This document shows positions 1-8,019 of a DNA stretch of 64,000 bases, piece after piece. Source of the DNA: Fermentimonas sp. (lineage in GTDB: Bacteria; Bacteroidota; Bacteroidia; Bacteroidales; Dysgonomonadaceae); contig JADMKP010000007.1 of assembly GCA_015478775.1 (NCBI GenBank), positions 310,001 to 374,000 on the forward strand. Reading direction: 5' to 3'. Numbering within the stretch: the stretch's first letter is position 1; each line of letters opens with the position of its first letter. The notes under the pieces were generated by a model. It ran no database searches and had not been told where the DNA came from. It saw only the letters and a program-made list of their open reading frames with translations. Both the position numbers and the translations under genes were made by a program.

Positions 1-683
1 CCGGGGAATAATTTCAGGATAACCACATTGGCATCTAAATAATAGTTAAAAACTGTCTCTTTGCTATAATCGGGCTTAATTATTATATGACTATCATATC
101 TAAATTCTATACCTGTTTCTGCAAGATATGGGCAGTTGGGACTTCTGAATGCACTAAAATTATCTGCATTTAGTTTTGTTGTACGGTTTCCCCTCATCAA
201 CAAATTCTGCATATAAACAGCAACTTCAGGCACTTTGGGGTTGTTATTTTGATCTTTGTCAGCAGCAATCTCAAGCGCTGTAATAAGGTTCTCTTTACCA
301 TCAGTTCGCAACTTACCAATTGGCAATTGCGACCCAGTTAGTATTACAGGCTTAGTAAGGTTTTCTAGCATAAAGCTCAATGCAGAAGCAGTGTACGCCA
401 TTGTATCTGTGCCATGTAAAATAACAAAGCCATCATATTTGTAATAATTAATTTCAATAACTTCCACAATTTGTCTCCACGTATCCAATGTCATATCCGA
501 CGAGTCGATTGGTGGATCAAACAAATAACTCTCTATATTGAAATTCAATCGTTTAATTTCTGGAAAATTGGAATATAGATGATCAAAATTAAAAGGCTCT
601 AAAGCCCCGGTTTTTTTATTTTCAACCATCCCAATTGTTCCACCCGTATAAATCAATAATATATTTGAGTTTATATCAATCAT
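1..683 (-). CDS. ansA: Type I L-asparaginase, C-terminus cut by window edge
   Basis: Hydrolyses L-asparagine to aspartate and ammonia, normally in the cytoplasm for the type I family. The reverse-strand frame opens with ATG at 683 and reads MIDINSNILLIYTGGTIGM; the TGGTIG motif holds the first catalytic threonine of the asparaginase fold. About 90 residues further on comes HGTDTMAYTASALSFML, with the second catalytic Thr-Asp pair. No signal peptide is visible, which favours the cytoplasmic type I enzyme over the periplasmic type II. The frame stays open to base 1, so roughly the last third is missing from this window. The ORF track omits it because it has no stop here. Family assignment is firm; whether the substrate is strictly asparagine cannot be told. 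Confidence 0.9.
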   Translation of the reverse strand, partial: MIDINSNILLIYTGGTIGMVENKKTGALEPFNFDHLYSNFPEIKRLNFNIESYLFDPPIDSSDMTLDTWRQIVEVIEINYYKYDGFVILHGTDTMAYTASALSFMLENLTKPVILTGSQLPIGKLRTDGKENLITALEIAADKDQNNNPKVPEVAVYMQNLLMRGNRTTKLNADNFSAFRSPNCPYLAETGIEFRYDSHIIIKPDYSKETVFNYYLDANVVILKLFP

Positions 684-701
684 CACTTTAAATTTTGAAT
701 A

Positions 702-709
702 CAAAAATA
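702..709 (-). promoter_or_regulatory. Candidate -7 box for ansA
   Basis: CAAAAATA on the plus strand reads TATTTTTG on the minus strand, which fits the Bacteroidota -7 consensus TAnnTTTG. It lies about 20 bases before the asparaginase start. No convincing -33 TTTG is seen, so this rests on the -7 element only. Confidence 0.35.
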
Positions 710-844
710 GCAATTTGCAAACAATATCTATCTATTTGACACATATAATCCAAAACAAAAGTGTTATTATTTTGTTTAAGATGACATATATAATACAAAG
801 AGAACATTTTCAATTTTATTACGGAAAATTTTCCATATTATTAT

Positions 845-852
845 TATCTTTG
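845..852 (+). promoter_or_regulatory. Candidate -7 box for pgk
   Basis: TATCTTTG matches TAnnTTTG and would give a leader of about 100 nt before pgk. A perfect 12-bp palindrome, GGAAAATTTTCC, sits just upstream at 823-834 and could be an operator. The -33 element is not clear. Confidence 0.45.
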
Positions 853-962
853 CAATTAAATATTTGCTTCACTTACAATTCCGTCTAACTAGGTTATCAT
901 ATTAAAACTTAGATGGCTATCTGCAAGTGATTTTAATTACATTATCATTAAAATACAGAACA

Positions 963-2222
963 ATGCAAACAATGGACTCGTTTAATTTTGCCGATAAGAA
1001 GGCATTTGTGCGTGTGGATTTTAATGTTCCACTGGATGAAAACTTCAACATTACAGATGATACTCGTATCCGTGCAGCAGTACCAACGCTTAAGAAAATT
1101 CTTAAAGATGGGGGTAGCGTTATTATCGGATCGCACTTGGGCAGACCCAAAGGTTCAACCGACAAGTTTTCTCTAAAACATATTCTTCCTCGTGTATCTG
1201 AGCTACTTGGTGTTGATGTGCAGTTTGCCGACGATTGTATTGGTGAAGAAACAGAAACAAAAGTTGCCGCTTTACGTGCTGGCGAAGCTCTACTTCTAGA
1301 GAACCTGCGCTTTTATGCAGAAGAAGAAGGCAAGCCACGTCTTTCGGCCGACGCCACTGAAGAAGAAACAGCAAAAGCTAAGAAAGAAGTTAAAGAATCG
1401 CAGAAAGAGTTCACAAAACAATTGGCTTCTTATGCCGATGTATATGTAAATGACGCATTCGGAACAGCTCACCGTGCACACGCCTCTACAGCGTTAATAG
1501 CTGAGCATTTCGACAGCGAGCATAAATTATTTGGATACCTGTTGCAAAACGAAATTACAGCAGTTGAAAAAGTGATGAAAGATACTGCTCGTCCGTTTAC
1601 CGCCATCATGGGTGGTTCAAAAGTATCATCTAAGATAGAGATTATCAAAAACTTACTCGATAAGGTAGACAATCTAATTCTTGCGGGCGGAATGACCTAC
1701 ACATTTGCAAAAGCATCTGGTGGCAACATTGGCAACTCAATAGTTGAAGATGATAAGTTAGAACTTGCAAAAGAACTAGTTGAGATGGCAAAAGAAAAAG
1801 GTGTTAACCTTGTTCTTGCTACCGACGCAAAAATTGCAGATGATTTCTCAAACGATGCAAACACAAAATTTGCTTCAGTAAAAGATATCCCCGAAGGATG
1901 GGAAGGCCTCGATATTGGCGCAGAGTCAGAAAAAGCATTTACAGAAATCATCAAAAACTCAAAAACTATTCTTTGGAACGGACCAGTTGGAGTATTTGAA
2001 TTTGAGAACTTCGAAAAAGGATCTCGCTCAGTATCAGATGCTATTGTAGCAGCAACTAAAAACGGAGCTTTCTCACTTGTGGGTGGTGGCGACTCAGTTG
2101 CTTGTGTAAACAAATTTGGTCATGCCAATGAGGTGTCATATGTATCTACCGGTGGTGGAGCCCTTCTTGAAATGATTGAAGGTAAAGAACTTCCAGGTAT
2201 TAAAGCAATCAGAGGATACTAA
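963..2222 (+). CDS. pgk: Phosphoglycerate kinase
   Basis: Cytoplasmic glycolytic enzyme that moves the acyl phosphate of 1,3-bisphosphoglycerate to ADP to form ATP and 3-phosphoglycerate. From the ATG at 963 the protein is 419 residues, a usual length for Bacteroidales PGK. The substrate-binding RVDFNVP motif is at about residues 17-23 and GSHLGRPKG at about 56-64. The nucleotide-binding C-lobe shows GGGDSVA and the closing STGGGALLE motif. An Ala/Glu/Lys-rich insertion at about residues 115-150 lengthens the N-lobe. The track's longer start at 927 adds 12 residues with no family match; [15 protein letters not shown] is the natural N-terminus. It is monocistronic, with its own promoter and a strong terminator. 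Confidence 0.97.
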   Translation: MQTMDSFNFADKKAFVRVDFNVPLDENFNITDDTRIRAAVPTLKKILKDGGSVIIGSHLGRPKGSTDKFSLKHILPRVSELLGVDVQFADDCIGEETETKVAALRAGEALLLENLRFYAEEEGKPRLSADATEEETAKAKKEVKESQKEFTKQLASYADVYVNDAFGTAHRAHASTALIAEHFDSEHKLFGYLLQNEITAVEKVMKDTARPFTAIMGGSKVSSKIEIIKNLLDKVDNLILAGGMTYTFAKASGGNIGNSIVEDDKLELAKELVEMAKEKGVNLVLATDAKIADDFSNDANTKFASVKDIPEGWEGLDIGAESEKAFTEIIKNSKTILWNGPVGVFEFENFEKGSRSVSDAIVAATKNGAFSLVGGGDSVACVNKFGHANEVSYVSTGGGALLEMIEGKELPGIKAIRGY

Positions 2223-2257
2223 TAAAATACTATTTTAGAGTATCTATAAAATATGAT

Positions 2258-2291
2258 AAGGCTGTCTCATGAAAATTGGGGCAGCCTTTTT
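2258..2291 (+). terminator. Rho-independent terminator of pgk
   Basis: AAGGCTGTCTC and GGGGCAGCCTT pair over about 11 positions, counting G-U wobbles and one mismatch, around an ATGAAAATT loop; a run of T follows. It lies 36 bases after the pgk stop and between convergent genes. Confidence 0.85.
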
Positions 2292-2364
2292 AGATACAAA
2301 TGATGCAAGTATTAATAATTTTGTTTTCATTTATCATAAATTTTAAAAGTCTCTGAAAGGTTCT

Positions 2365-3876
2365 TCATCTATAAAAATCAGCCAGTGAAATCCACGAAAA
2401 CTGTGCTGAGTAACTGAAAGTGCGTAAGCCAGAAACCCTAACATCATCCCTGTTGTCATAATTATCTTCTGCTATCATTTCGTGTTTCCAACCAAACAGA
2501 TGGTCCATTGGTAAAAAACCATCTTTATAGTAATTATCGTAAGCATAGTTAAGAGTCTTGGAAAATGCATCTATATAATTAGATGTGTCATATATCGAAT
2601 TAATATATACTTCAACCCATGCGCGCAGCAAGCAGGCATCAAACTCTGCCTTTCCAGTACTATTCTGTGGAAACGAGTAATAGCCCTCTCTTCTTTCCGG
2701 ATCAGCGAAATAATTAAATGAAGCATCAGATAATGCAACAAGATCTTCGAAATATCTTTTCTTCTTCTCCAGATCATCCGTAACACGGTATAAATCGGCA
2801 ACACCCGATAAAGTTGAACCTGAATTGTAAGAATATGCTTTCCTGTCCAGATTACCATTTGATATTGTCGTTCTTAAACCTTTATTGGGGCCATCTTCAG
2901 GAATAGTGGTTCTGCATCCTATCATATCACCATAAACATTGTCTTCACGTAAGAATGTGCTGTTAACGAAGTTATATATCTTTTCAGCATAGTTCAGATA
3001 GTAACTACTTTTCAGCATAGTTTCGGAGGTAACATTGTTAGTGTTGAAATCACCTCTCACCAAGAAGTCAATTTTATCCGGCAATTCACTGTAAATTTCA
3101 GATAGCCAAACCAATGGAGAAATAATAGGGCTGTTTGAACAAGTATGCTTGCTACTATAGCCCGGTCCCCAGGTAATTCCACCCCATTCCTCACCGTTAG
3201 GTTTTTTGCTCTGGTCCCAACCATCCAAACAGTAAGCGGTAAGATATTCAGAATAATCCAGATACCAGTCTCTTCGTTCTTTATTTAACGCTAATGCTTC
3301 TCCAGTAAGATTATCTGCTTCTTCCTCAAGCATAAAATAGGCTTCGAGGAAGCAGCGAATAAGCCACATTTGATCATCATACACATTGAGTCGACCACTT
3401 ATATTATGATTTTGAATATCAATTTTATCCTGTCTGTGAACACCTATAATATTTTCCCATCTCACGTCAGATTGCGTTGATGATGTAACAATTGCATACC
3501 CTTTATAATAATCGAGATTTATTGTTGAGGCGTCCCATACCAGCTGTTCATAATGATTAAATAGTCTTTGATATTCAGGGTCTGCATCAGGAAGGTCTTT
3601 AACTTTCTGCAAACTTTTCATTGCCGTCAGTAACATTTCAATTATGTTAGTGTATTCGTAGCAGTTATAGCTTTTTCCCACCGTTTCATCTGTATAGATA
3701 TTGTATTTTGGGTGAGGATTTAAAATCCTGCTATTTTCCCAATCTTCAAAGCTTGTGTACTTCCAGATTGTACTGTTGGCGATGTCTACAGCCCGAAGTA
3801 AATTTTTATTATCGTTAGCGAAGCTATTAAACAACAAACATACTCCAGCTAAAAAAAGAACTAAATTTTTTTTCAT
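2365..3876 (-). CDS. Secreted GH76-type alpha-mannanase-like glycoside hydrolase
   Basis: Probable endo-alpha-1,6-mannan hydrolase of family GH76, acting outside the cytoplasm. I take the ATG at 3876 (MKKNLVLFLAGVCLLFNSFAND) because it opens a normal Sec signal peptide; the track's 13-residue extension begins at TTG. The mature protein shows the (alpha/alpha)6-barrel pattern: VYDDQMWLIRCFLEAY carries the paired aspartates that are catalytic in GH76, followed by WGGITWG, SNSPIISPLVWLSEIY and YNSGSTLSGVADLYRVTDD. About 503 residues is a normal size for a single-domain member. It is the last gene of a four-gene operon, 91 bases after the isomerase-like gene. A GGGAGG lies only two bases before the ATG, too close for a standard Shine-Dalgarno site. 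Substrate is inferred from the family only. Confidence 0.8.
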   Translation of the reverse strand: MKKNLVLFLAGVCLLFNSFANDNKNLLRAVDIANSTIWKYTSFEDWENSRILNPHPKYNIYTDETVGKSYNCYEYTNIIEMLLTAMKSLQKVKDLPDADPEYQRLFNHYEQLVWDASTINLDYYKGYAIVTSSTQSDVRWENIIGVHRQDKIDIQNHNISGRLNVYDDQMWLIRCFLEAYFMLEEEADNLTGEALALNKERRDWYLDYSEYLTAYCLDGWDQSKKPNGEEWGGITWGPGYSSKHTCSNSPIISPLVWLSEIYSELPDKIDFLVRGDFNTNNVTSETMLKSSYYLNYAEKIYNFVNSTFLREDNVYGDMIGCRTTIPEDGPNKGLRTTISNGNLDRKAYSYNSGSTLSGVADLYRVTDDLEKKKRYFEDLVALSDASFNYFADPERREGYYSFPQNSTGKAEFDACLLRAWVEVYINSIYDTSNYIDAFSKTLNYAYDNYYKDGFLPMDHLFGWKHEMIAEDNYDNRDDVRVSGLRTFSYSAQFSWISLADFYR

Positions 3877-3967
3877 ATCCTCCCTATTTTCATCTGGGTC
3901 ATTTTCTAATTTCAATAAATAAGTACCCTATGTTTTAGATGTTAAGTAAGTTCAAAAAGATTATCTA

Positions 3968-4924
3968 TTATAGATAAGAAATAATCTCATCCATCTGCTC
4001 CGAAATTTTCTTCAAGTGATTCCTGTCTCCTCCCGAAACCTCAGCTGTAAGCCAACCTCCCTGATGATTAATATCACTAACTGCTTTCATTACCACAGGC
4101 CAGTTATTGTCACCTTTCAAAAGATCAACTTTGAAGCCCTCCCATAAACCGGATGAGTTCATAAGTTCACGGCTGAATTCTTTAATGTGAAGCTTCATGA
4201 TCCGCTGGTTTAGAGTCTTAATCCAATGTTCAGGCCACCCATAGCGCAATACATTGCCGATATCAAAATACCACCCAACAAGCGGATGATTAATCTCATC
4301 GATAAATCTCTTAGCTTCAACCGGACTGATCAGAAAGTTGTTCCAAACGTTTTCCAGGCCAATCTGCATACCTGTTTTCTCAGCATATGGAATCAGTTCA
4401 CGAATAGAATTCTGAGATCTGTAGTATGCATCTTCATATGAAACCTTGTCATTTACTACGCCGGGAACAACTAAAACTGTATCTCCTCCAAGCTCTTTAA
4501 TCTCTTCAAGTGACTTAGCAACTGAAACAATACAGTTTTTTCTGACTTCAGGATCCGGATCAGAAAGTGGAACCCTCCAGTGGTCCTTGTTTACACCTGT
4601 AGGAGTTTCGATACCCGAGTTTGCCTTAGCTTTTTTAATCTCATCTAGAGTGAAATCAACCGGACTATTCAGTTCCACACCCTCAAAACCAAGATCTTTT
4701 GCAAGTTTAAATTTATCCGAAAGAGATAAATCTTCAGTTATCATGCCAAGACCCAAACTCTTTTTTAGTGTTACTTTACCGTTCGATTGATTATTCATCT
4801 TAGCCGAAGCGGTAGTTAATTCAGAAGCAACTGAAGAGCTTTTCATGCTAGAGGAAAATAACGGGCTTACAGTAGTTGCTCCCGCTATAACCGCAGCTGA
4901 TTTTAAAAAATCTCTTTTGTTCAT
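3968..4924 (-). CDS. Exported sugar phosphate isomerase/epimerase-like TIM barrel protein
   Basis: A member of the xylose-isomerase-like TIM barrel superfamily (AP endonuclease 2 / IolE / hydroxypyruvate isomerase relatives). The leader MNKRDFLKSAAVIAGATT is a twin-arginine-type signal with Lys-Arg in place of Arg-Arg, so the protein is probably exported. After a low-complexity linker the barrel begins at KKSLGLGMI; visible metal-site and strand motifs include GFEGVELNSP, GLENVWNNF, GWYFDIGN and MKLHIKEFSR. These supply the Glu, Asp and His residues that bind a divalent metal in the fold. It starts 7 bases after the Gfo/Idh/MocA gene, so the two are translated together and probably act on the same sugar. 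In related Bacteroidota clusters such pairs act on 3-keto sugars; that role here is inference. Confidence 0.75.
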   Translation of the reverse strand: MNKRDFLKSAAVIAGATTVSPLFSSSMKSSSVASELTTASAKMNNQSNGKVTLKKSLGLGMITEDLSLSDKFKLAKDLGFEGVELNSPVDFTLDEIKKAKANSGIETPTGVNKDHWRVPLSDPDPEVRKNCIVSVAKSLEEIKELGGDTVLVVPGVVNDKVSYEDAYYRSQNSIRELIPYAEKTGMQIGLENVWNNFLISPVEAKRFIDEINHPLVGWYFDIGNVLRYGWPEHWIKTLNQRIMKLHIKEFSRELMNSSGLWEGFKVDLLKGDNNWPVVMKAVSDINHQGGWLTAEVSGGDRNHLKKISEQMDEIISYL

Positions 4925-4931
4925 GATTACA

Positions 4932-6254
4932 TTATTTAAATTCAGTTATACCGGGGATAGCAATAGATATATCATATTTTGAATCCAGAGTTAAGCTGTC
5001 ATCAAACAAAACCTCAGAAGAATTAAGAGCCTGATCAAAAGTTATTGTCTGTCCTGAGTAAGCAGCCATCCTTCCAGCTAAAGCCAGCATGTTAGAGCGA
5101 GTCATCCATTCACCATCATTCATCGGCTTATTTGCTCTGATAGATGCAAACAGTTCATCATGTTCTACCTGATACATGCCTCTCACTTCAGTTTCTTTAT
5201 ATGCCTCAGCATCGGTAAATTTGGTGTCATCTGCAAGACTCCATGCATGTTTGCCTGTAATCTTATGCTCACCAGTTCTGCAGTCAACATAACATCTTCC
5301 ATCCTCACCAATCAGTTCAACTGCATAAGAAGGGGTAGTGTTGTTTTGCTGGCGACAGAAGAAGTAGATCTTTGTTCCGTTATCATATTCATATGTAAGT
5401 CCGAAATGGTCGAAAACATTACCGAATTTTGGATCAGTACGTTTTTGTCTGCCACCCGTTCCGCTGATTCTCAATGGAGTCTTATCACCCATAGCCCACG
5501 AAAACATATCTATACTGTGGATAGCCTGTTCAACAAGATGATCTCCCGATAGCCAGCTGTAATATAACCAGTTCCTGAGTTTATACTCCATGTCAGACCA
5601 GCCTCTCTGTCGCTCCTTGAACCACAATTCACCTGTATCATAAGTGGCTTCACCTCCTAAGATATTTCCAATCTGTCCATTTAATACCCTTCCAAAAGTA
5701 TCTCTCTTTGACTGATGATACCTCCAGCAAAAACCTGAAACAAGTGATAAATTATTTGCTTTCGCTTTTTTAGCAGCCTCCATAACTCTGCGTAGTCCCG
5801 GAGCATCAACTGCAAATGGTTTCTCACAGAATATGTGTTTTTTAGCATTAACAGCAGCTTCCAGATGCATAGGTCTAAAAGCGGGTGGGGCAGCCAATAG
5901 AACAACATCCACGTCAGAGTCTATCAGTTTTTGAAATGCATCAAGCCCAACAAAACGGTTACTCTCAGGTACCTGTACTTTGTCACCATATCTCTCTTTC
6001 AGATTGTTGTATGATGATTGCAAATGATCTCCAAAAGCATCAGCCATAGCAGTCAAAATCACATTGGGATCTGCATTAAGAGCTTCACCTGCAGCTCCTG
6101 TACCTCTTCCACCGCAGCCAATAAGTCCCACTTTTAGTGTATTACTGTTAGATGTCCATATAGAGTTTGATCCCAATGATGCGTGAGTGGCAAAAATTGT
6201 TCCGGCAGTTGCTAACCCGGCAGTTTTAATAAATTGTCTTCGTGAATAAGTCAT
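4932..6254 (-). CDS. Tat-exported Gfo/Idh/MocA family oxidoreductase
   Basis: NAD(P)-dependent sugar oxidoreductase of the glucose-fructose oxidoreductase / inositol dehydrogenase / MocA family. The leader MTYSRRQFIKTAGLATAGTIFATHA has a full twin-arginine motif (SRRQFIK), so it would be exported folded with cofactor bound. The Rossmann fold begins at about residue 40 with KVGLIGCGGRGTGA; EKPFAVD at about residue 144 is the family EKP motif whose lysine lies in the active site. The C-terminal domain contains SGDHLVEQAIHSIDMFSWAMG. At 440 residues it is typical of exported Bacteroidota members, some of which belong to the NAD-using GH109 group; I do not claim GH109 activity. It follows the GH5 gene by 76 bases and precedes the isomerase-like gene by 7. 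Confidence 0.85.
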   Translation of the reverse strand: MTYSRRQFIKTAGLATAGTIFATHASLGSNSIWTSNSNTLKVGLIGCGGRGTGAAGEALNADPNVILTAMADAFGDHLQSSYNNLKERYGDKVQVPESNRFVGLDAFQKLIDSDVDVVLLAAPPAFRPMHLEAAVNAKKHIFCEKPFAVDAPGLRRVMEAAKKAKANNLSLVSGFCWRYHQSKRDTFGRVLNGQIGNILGGEATYDTGELWFKERQRGWSDMEYKLRNWLYYSWLSGDHLVEQAIHSIDMFSWAMGDKTPLRISGTGGRQKRTDPKFGNVFDHFGLTYEYDNGTKIYFFCRQQNNTTPSYAVELIGEDGRCYVDCRTGEHKITGKHAWSLADDTKFTDAEAYKETEVRGMYQVEHDELFASIRANKPMNDGEWMTRSNMLALAGRMAAYSGQTITFDQALNSSEVLFDDSLTLDSKYDISIAIPGITEFK

Positions 6255-6330
6255 AGTTATTGTTTTTATTTATCATGAGAAAATTTTGATGTTATGAAAA
6301 ACTATTGGGTATGTGTTTCTTGTTTATTCA

Positions 6331-7494
6331 TCAATATTTCTGCAGAAGTGTCAGAAGCTTTCTATCTAGTTTATGGCCATGCCAATTCTCATAATCCACA
6401 TCCTTTCTACCGGAATCTAGCAAGCCAAATTCTCCCCTGAAGTTCCATAAACCCCAGCCAATATTGTGAGAAGTCAGTATGTCCAACTGATCACCAAACC
6501 AGGCGAGAAAAACATCATGAGGTGTCTCTTTATAGCAGCCGCACTCACCACAATGCACTCCCACACCCTGATTAACCAGATCTATCCATGGCTGATAAAA
6601 CTCCTCGAGCACCTGTCGGTCAAATCTCTTGCCATCTATCACACCCGGCCACACAGGCACAGGTGCGTCATCAGGATTCTTCCAAACCCAGCCTGCACGG
6701 TAATGAGACACATAGTGGGGATAATAACCTCTGCAACTCTGTCCAATTGGTAAATCCACCAGTTCCGGAATCACCAGACTGCCACCATGATTACCGTCTG
6801 CAACTACAATCCTGTCAGCGTTCTGACGATGAATTACATCCAGGCAGCCAATGGCTACCTTACGATAAATATCACCCGGAATTGCTGATGAAGGAGCAAA
6901 TTGATCATTCATATCCTCCTTAAAACAGGGTTCATTTACCAAATCAAAACTCAATAACTCTGGGGAAACATTCTTGAAACGCTTTGCCCACATATCCCAA
7001 TGCTGATAAAACGCTTGTTGCGCCTCTTCGTCTTTCCATAAGTTGAATGGCTCATGAAACCCCGCATTGATACAAAAACCCGGTGCACGGTGTAGATTAA
7101 GGCTCACATGCAATTTGTACTTATTGGCAGCATAAACAATTCTTTCGACAGCATCAACAGCTTCCTCTCTGAAATCAACTGTTTCATCCGGATAAATATC
7201 CCTTCCGACAGCCGGGTCATAATTAAGATAGCTTGGATACGCCATTGGAATGCGTACAAAGTCGAACCCCCAGTCGGCCATCCATTTAAAATCCTGTTCA
7301 GTAGCCATGAATCTTTCAAGATTTGAAATATACCTGTTGGGAGTGAAAAAGTCGAGTATATTAAACCCTCTCCAATGTGGCAGATTATTCTTTTTGATCT
7401 GATAATTAGGTAGAGAGAAAACATCAGAACGACTGCCTATAGCAATCATTCCTGTTCCTATGGCTGTAGTCTTTAAGAAATCGCGTCGTTTCAT
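6331..7494 (-). CDS. Tat-leader GH5-type glycoside hydrolase
   Basis: Exported retaining beta-glycanase of clan GH-A, most like family GH5 (cellulase, mannanase or exo-glucanase type). The start is the ATG at 7494, giving MKRRDFLKTTAIGTGM, a clear RR-x-F-L-K twin-arginine leader; the track's extra 47 N-terminal residues are untranslated leader. Catalytic motifs are visible: FDLVNEP supplies the acid/base glutamate and VHCGECGCY the nucleophile glutamate near the C-terminal end. Other GH5 signs are FDFVRIPMAYP, VSLNLHRAPG and GLWNFRGEFGLLDS. At about 388 residues it is a single catalytic domain without a binding module. It heads the four-gene operon. The exact substrate (beta-glucan, beta-mannan or a glycoside) cannot be read from sequence. 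Confidence 0.82.
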   Translation of the reverse strand: MKRRDFLKTTAIGTGMIAIGSRSDVFSLPNYQIKKNNLPHWRGFNILDFFTPNRYISNLERFMATEQDFKWMADWGFDFVRIPMAYPSYLNYDPAVGRDIYPDETVDFREEAVDAVERIVYAANKYKLHVSLNLHRAPGFCINAGFHEPFNLWKDEEAQQAFYQHWDMWAKRFKNVSPELLSFDLVNEPCFKEDMNDQFAPSSAIPGDIYRKVAIGCLDVIHRQNADRIVVADGNHGGSLVIPELVDLPIGQSCRGYYPHYVSHYRAGWVWKNPDDAPVPVWPGVIDGKRFDRQVLEEFYQPWIDLVNQGVGVHCGECGCYKETPHDVFLAWFGDQLDILTSHNIGWGLWNFRGEFGLLDSGRKDVDYENWHGHKLDRKLLTLLQKY

Positions 7495-7527
7495 GTTATG
7501 TGATATTTGATTTTTATAGATTTGCAT

Positions 7528-7535
7528 CAAATATA
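7528..7535 (-). promoter_or_regulatory. Candidate -7 box for the GH5/Gfo/isomerase/GH76 operon
   Basis: CAAATATA on the plus strand is TATATTTG on the minus strand, a full TAnnTTTG match about 33 bases before the GH5 start. A good -33 element is not seen. Confidence 0.4.
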
Positions 7536-7826
7536 CACATAAATTGACAAGTTGTTGAAAAATTAACATAAATGGTTCACAATGGCATCTACCATCCCGG
7601 GGCTTTATTCTTGGTGGTCTAATAATGTCTTTCATCGGTATATTTATATTTCTGCCTTTAATGATGGCTAGGAAACAAGAACAGACAAGACAGACTTTGC
7701 TCAGTCTTTATCCATACCTTGCCCGTACATTGTTCGGTTAATACCCATTTACATACGAGCAAAATAATGACGAGGTGATAATAAGAACATTTTAATGAAA
7801 TGCACATGTGTTATGCTATTCTATAC

Positions 7827-7972
7827 AAAACTGCACCAAATCATACATAATTATACCTTTACTTACCTTTTCATGCCAAATCGAGACAAACCATACAATA
7901 CCAGGACAAATCATACCAAAACCATACATAACGACGACAAATCGACCGTTTTTTGATAATCCCACAACAAAC
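7827..7972 (+). repeat. Degenerate CAAAYCRTAC repeat phased at about 10 bp
   Basis: Short related words occur on one strand: CCAAATCATACA, CCAAATCGAGAC, ACAAACCATACA, ACAAATCATACC, AAAACCATACAT and ACAAATCGACCG. The AAA cores start at about 7827, 7838, 7878, 7888, 7908, 7918, 7939 and 7969, so the steps are 11, 40, 10, 20, 10, 21 and 30 bases, all near multiples of the helical repeat. The array ends about 50 bases before the DUF6266 start. It lacks the constant spacers of a CRISPR array. It could be a multi-site protein-binding region or a curved-DNA segment. Confidence 0.5.
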
Positions 7973-8019
7973 ATTGACCTTTGAGCACATAAATTATTAA
8001 CACATAAATATAAAAAATT

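Larger units (their letters stand above)
7495..8019. other. 525-bp gene-free region between the GH5 operon and the DUF6266 gene
   Basis: No frame here looks coding. The part next to the GH5 gene holds its likely promoter. The middle (about 7620-7800) has nothing I can name. The part next to DUF6266 (7827-7975) carries the CAAA-type repeat listed separately. I find no terminator with a T tract, no tRNA and no terminal repeats of a mobile element. Confidence 0.6.

Noticed and set aside
1697-2113. 138-residue reverse ORF over pgk
   Set aside because: It is a shadow of pgk in another frame, has a composition bias to Ser and Ala without motifs, and lacks a promoter.
4446-4790. 114-residue plus-strand ORF over the isomerase-like gene
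   Set aside because: Antisense to a clear gene with a Tat leader and family motifs; no motif of its own.
6466-6923. Two overlapping plus-strand ORFs (95 and 111 residues) over the GH5 gene
   Set aside because: Both lie opposite a catalytic region with recognised GH5 motifs and have no protein-like pattern.
7495-7635. 47-residue N-terminal extension of the GH5 ORF
   Set aside because: It places the Tat leader internally; the ATG at 7494 gives a perfect leader and the extension overlaps the likely promoter.
7827-7972. Possible CRISPR array in the repeat region before DUF6266
   Set aside because: Units are about 10 bases, degenerate and unevenly spaced, with no constant repeat of 24-37 bases and no cas gene.
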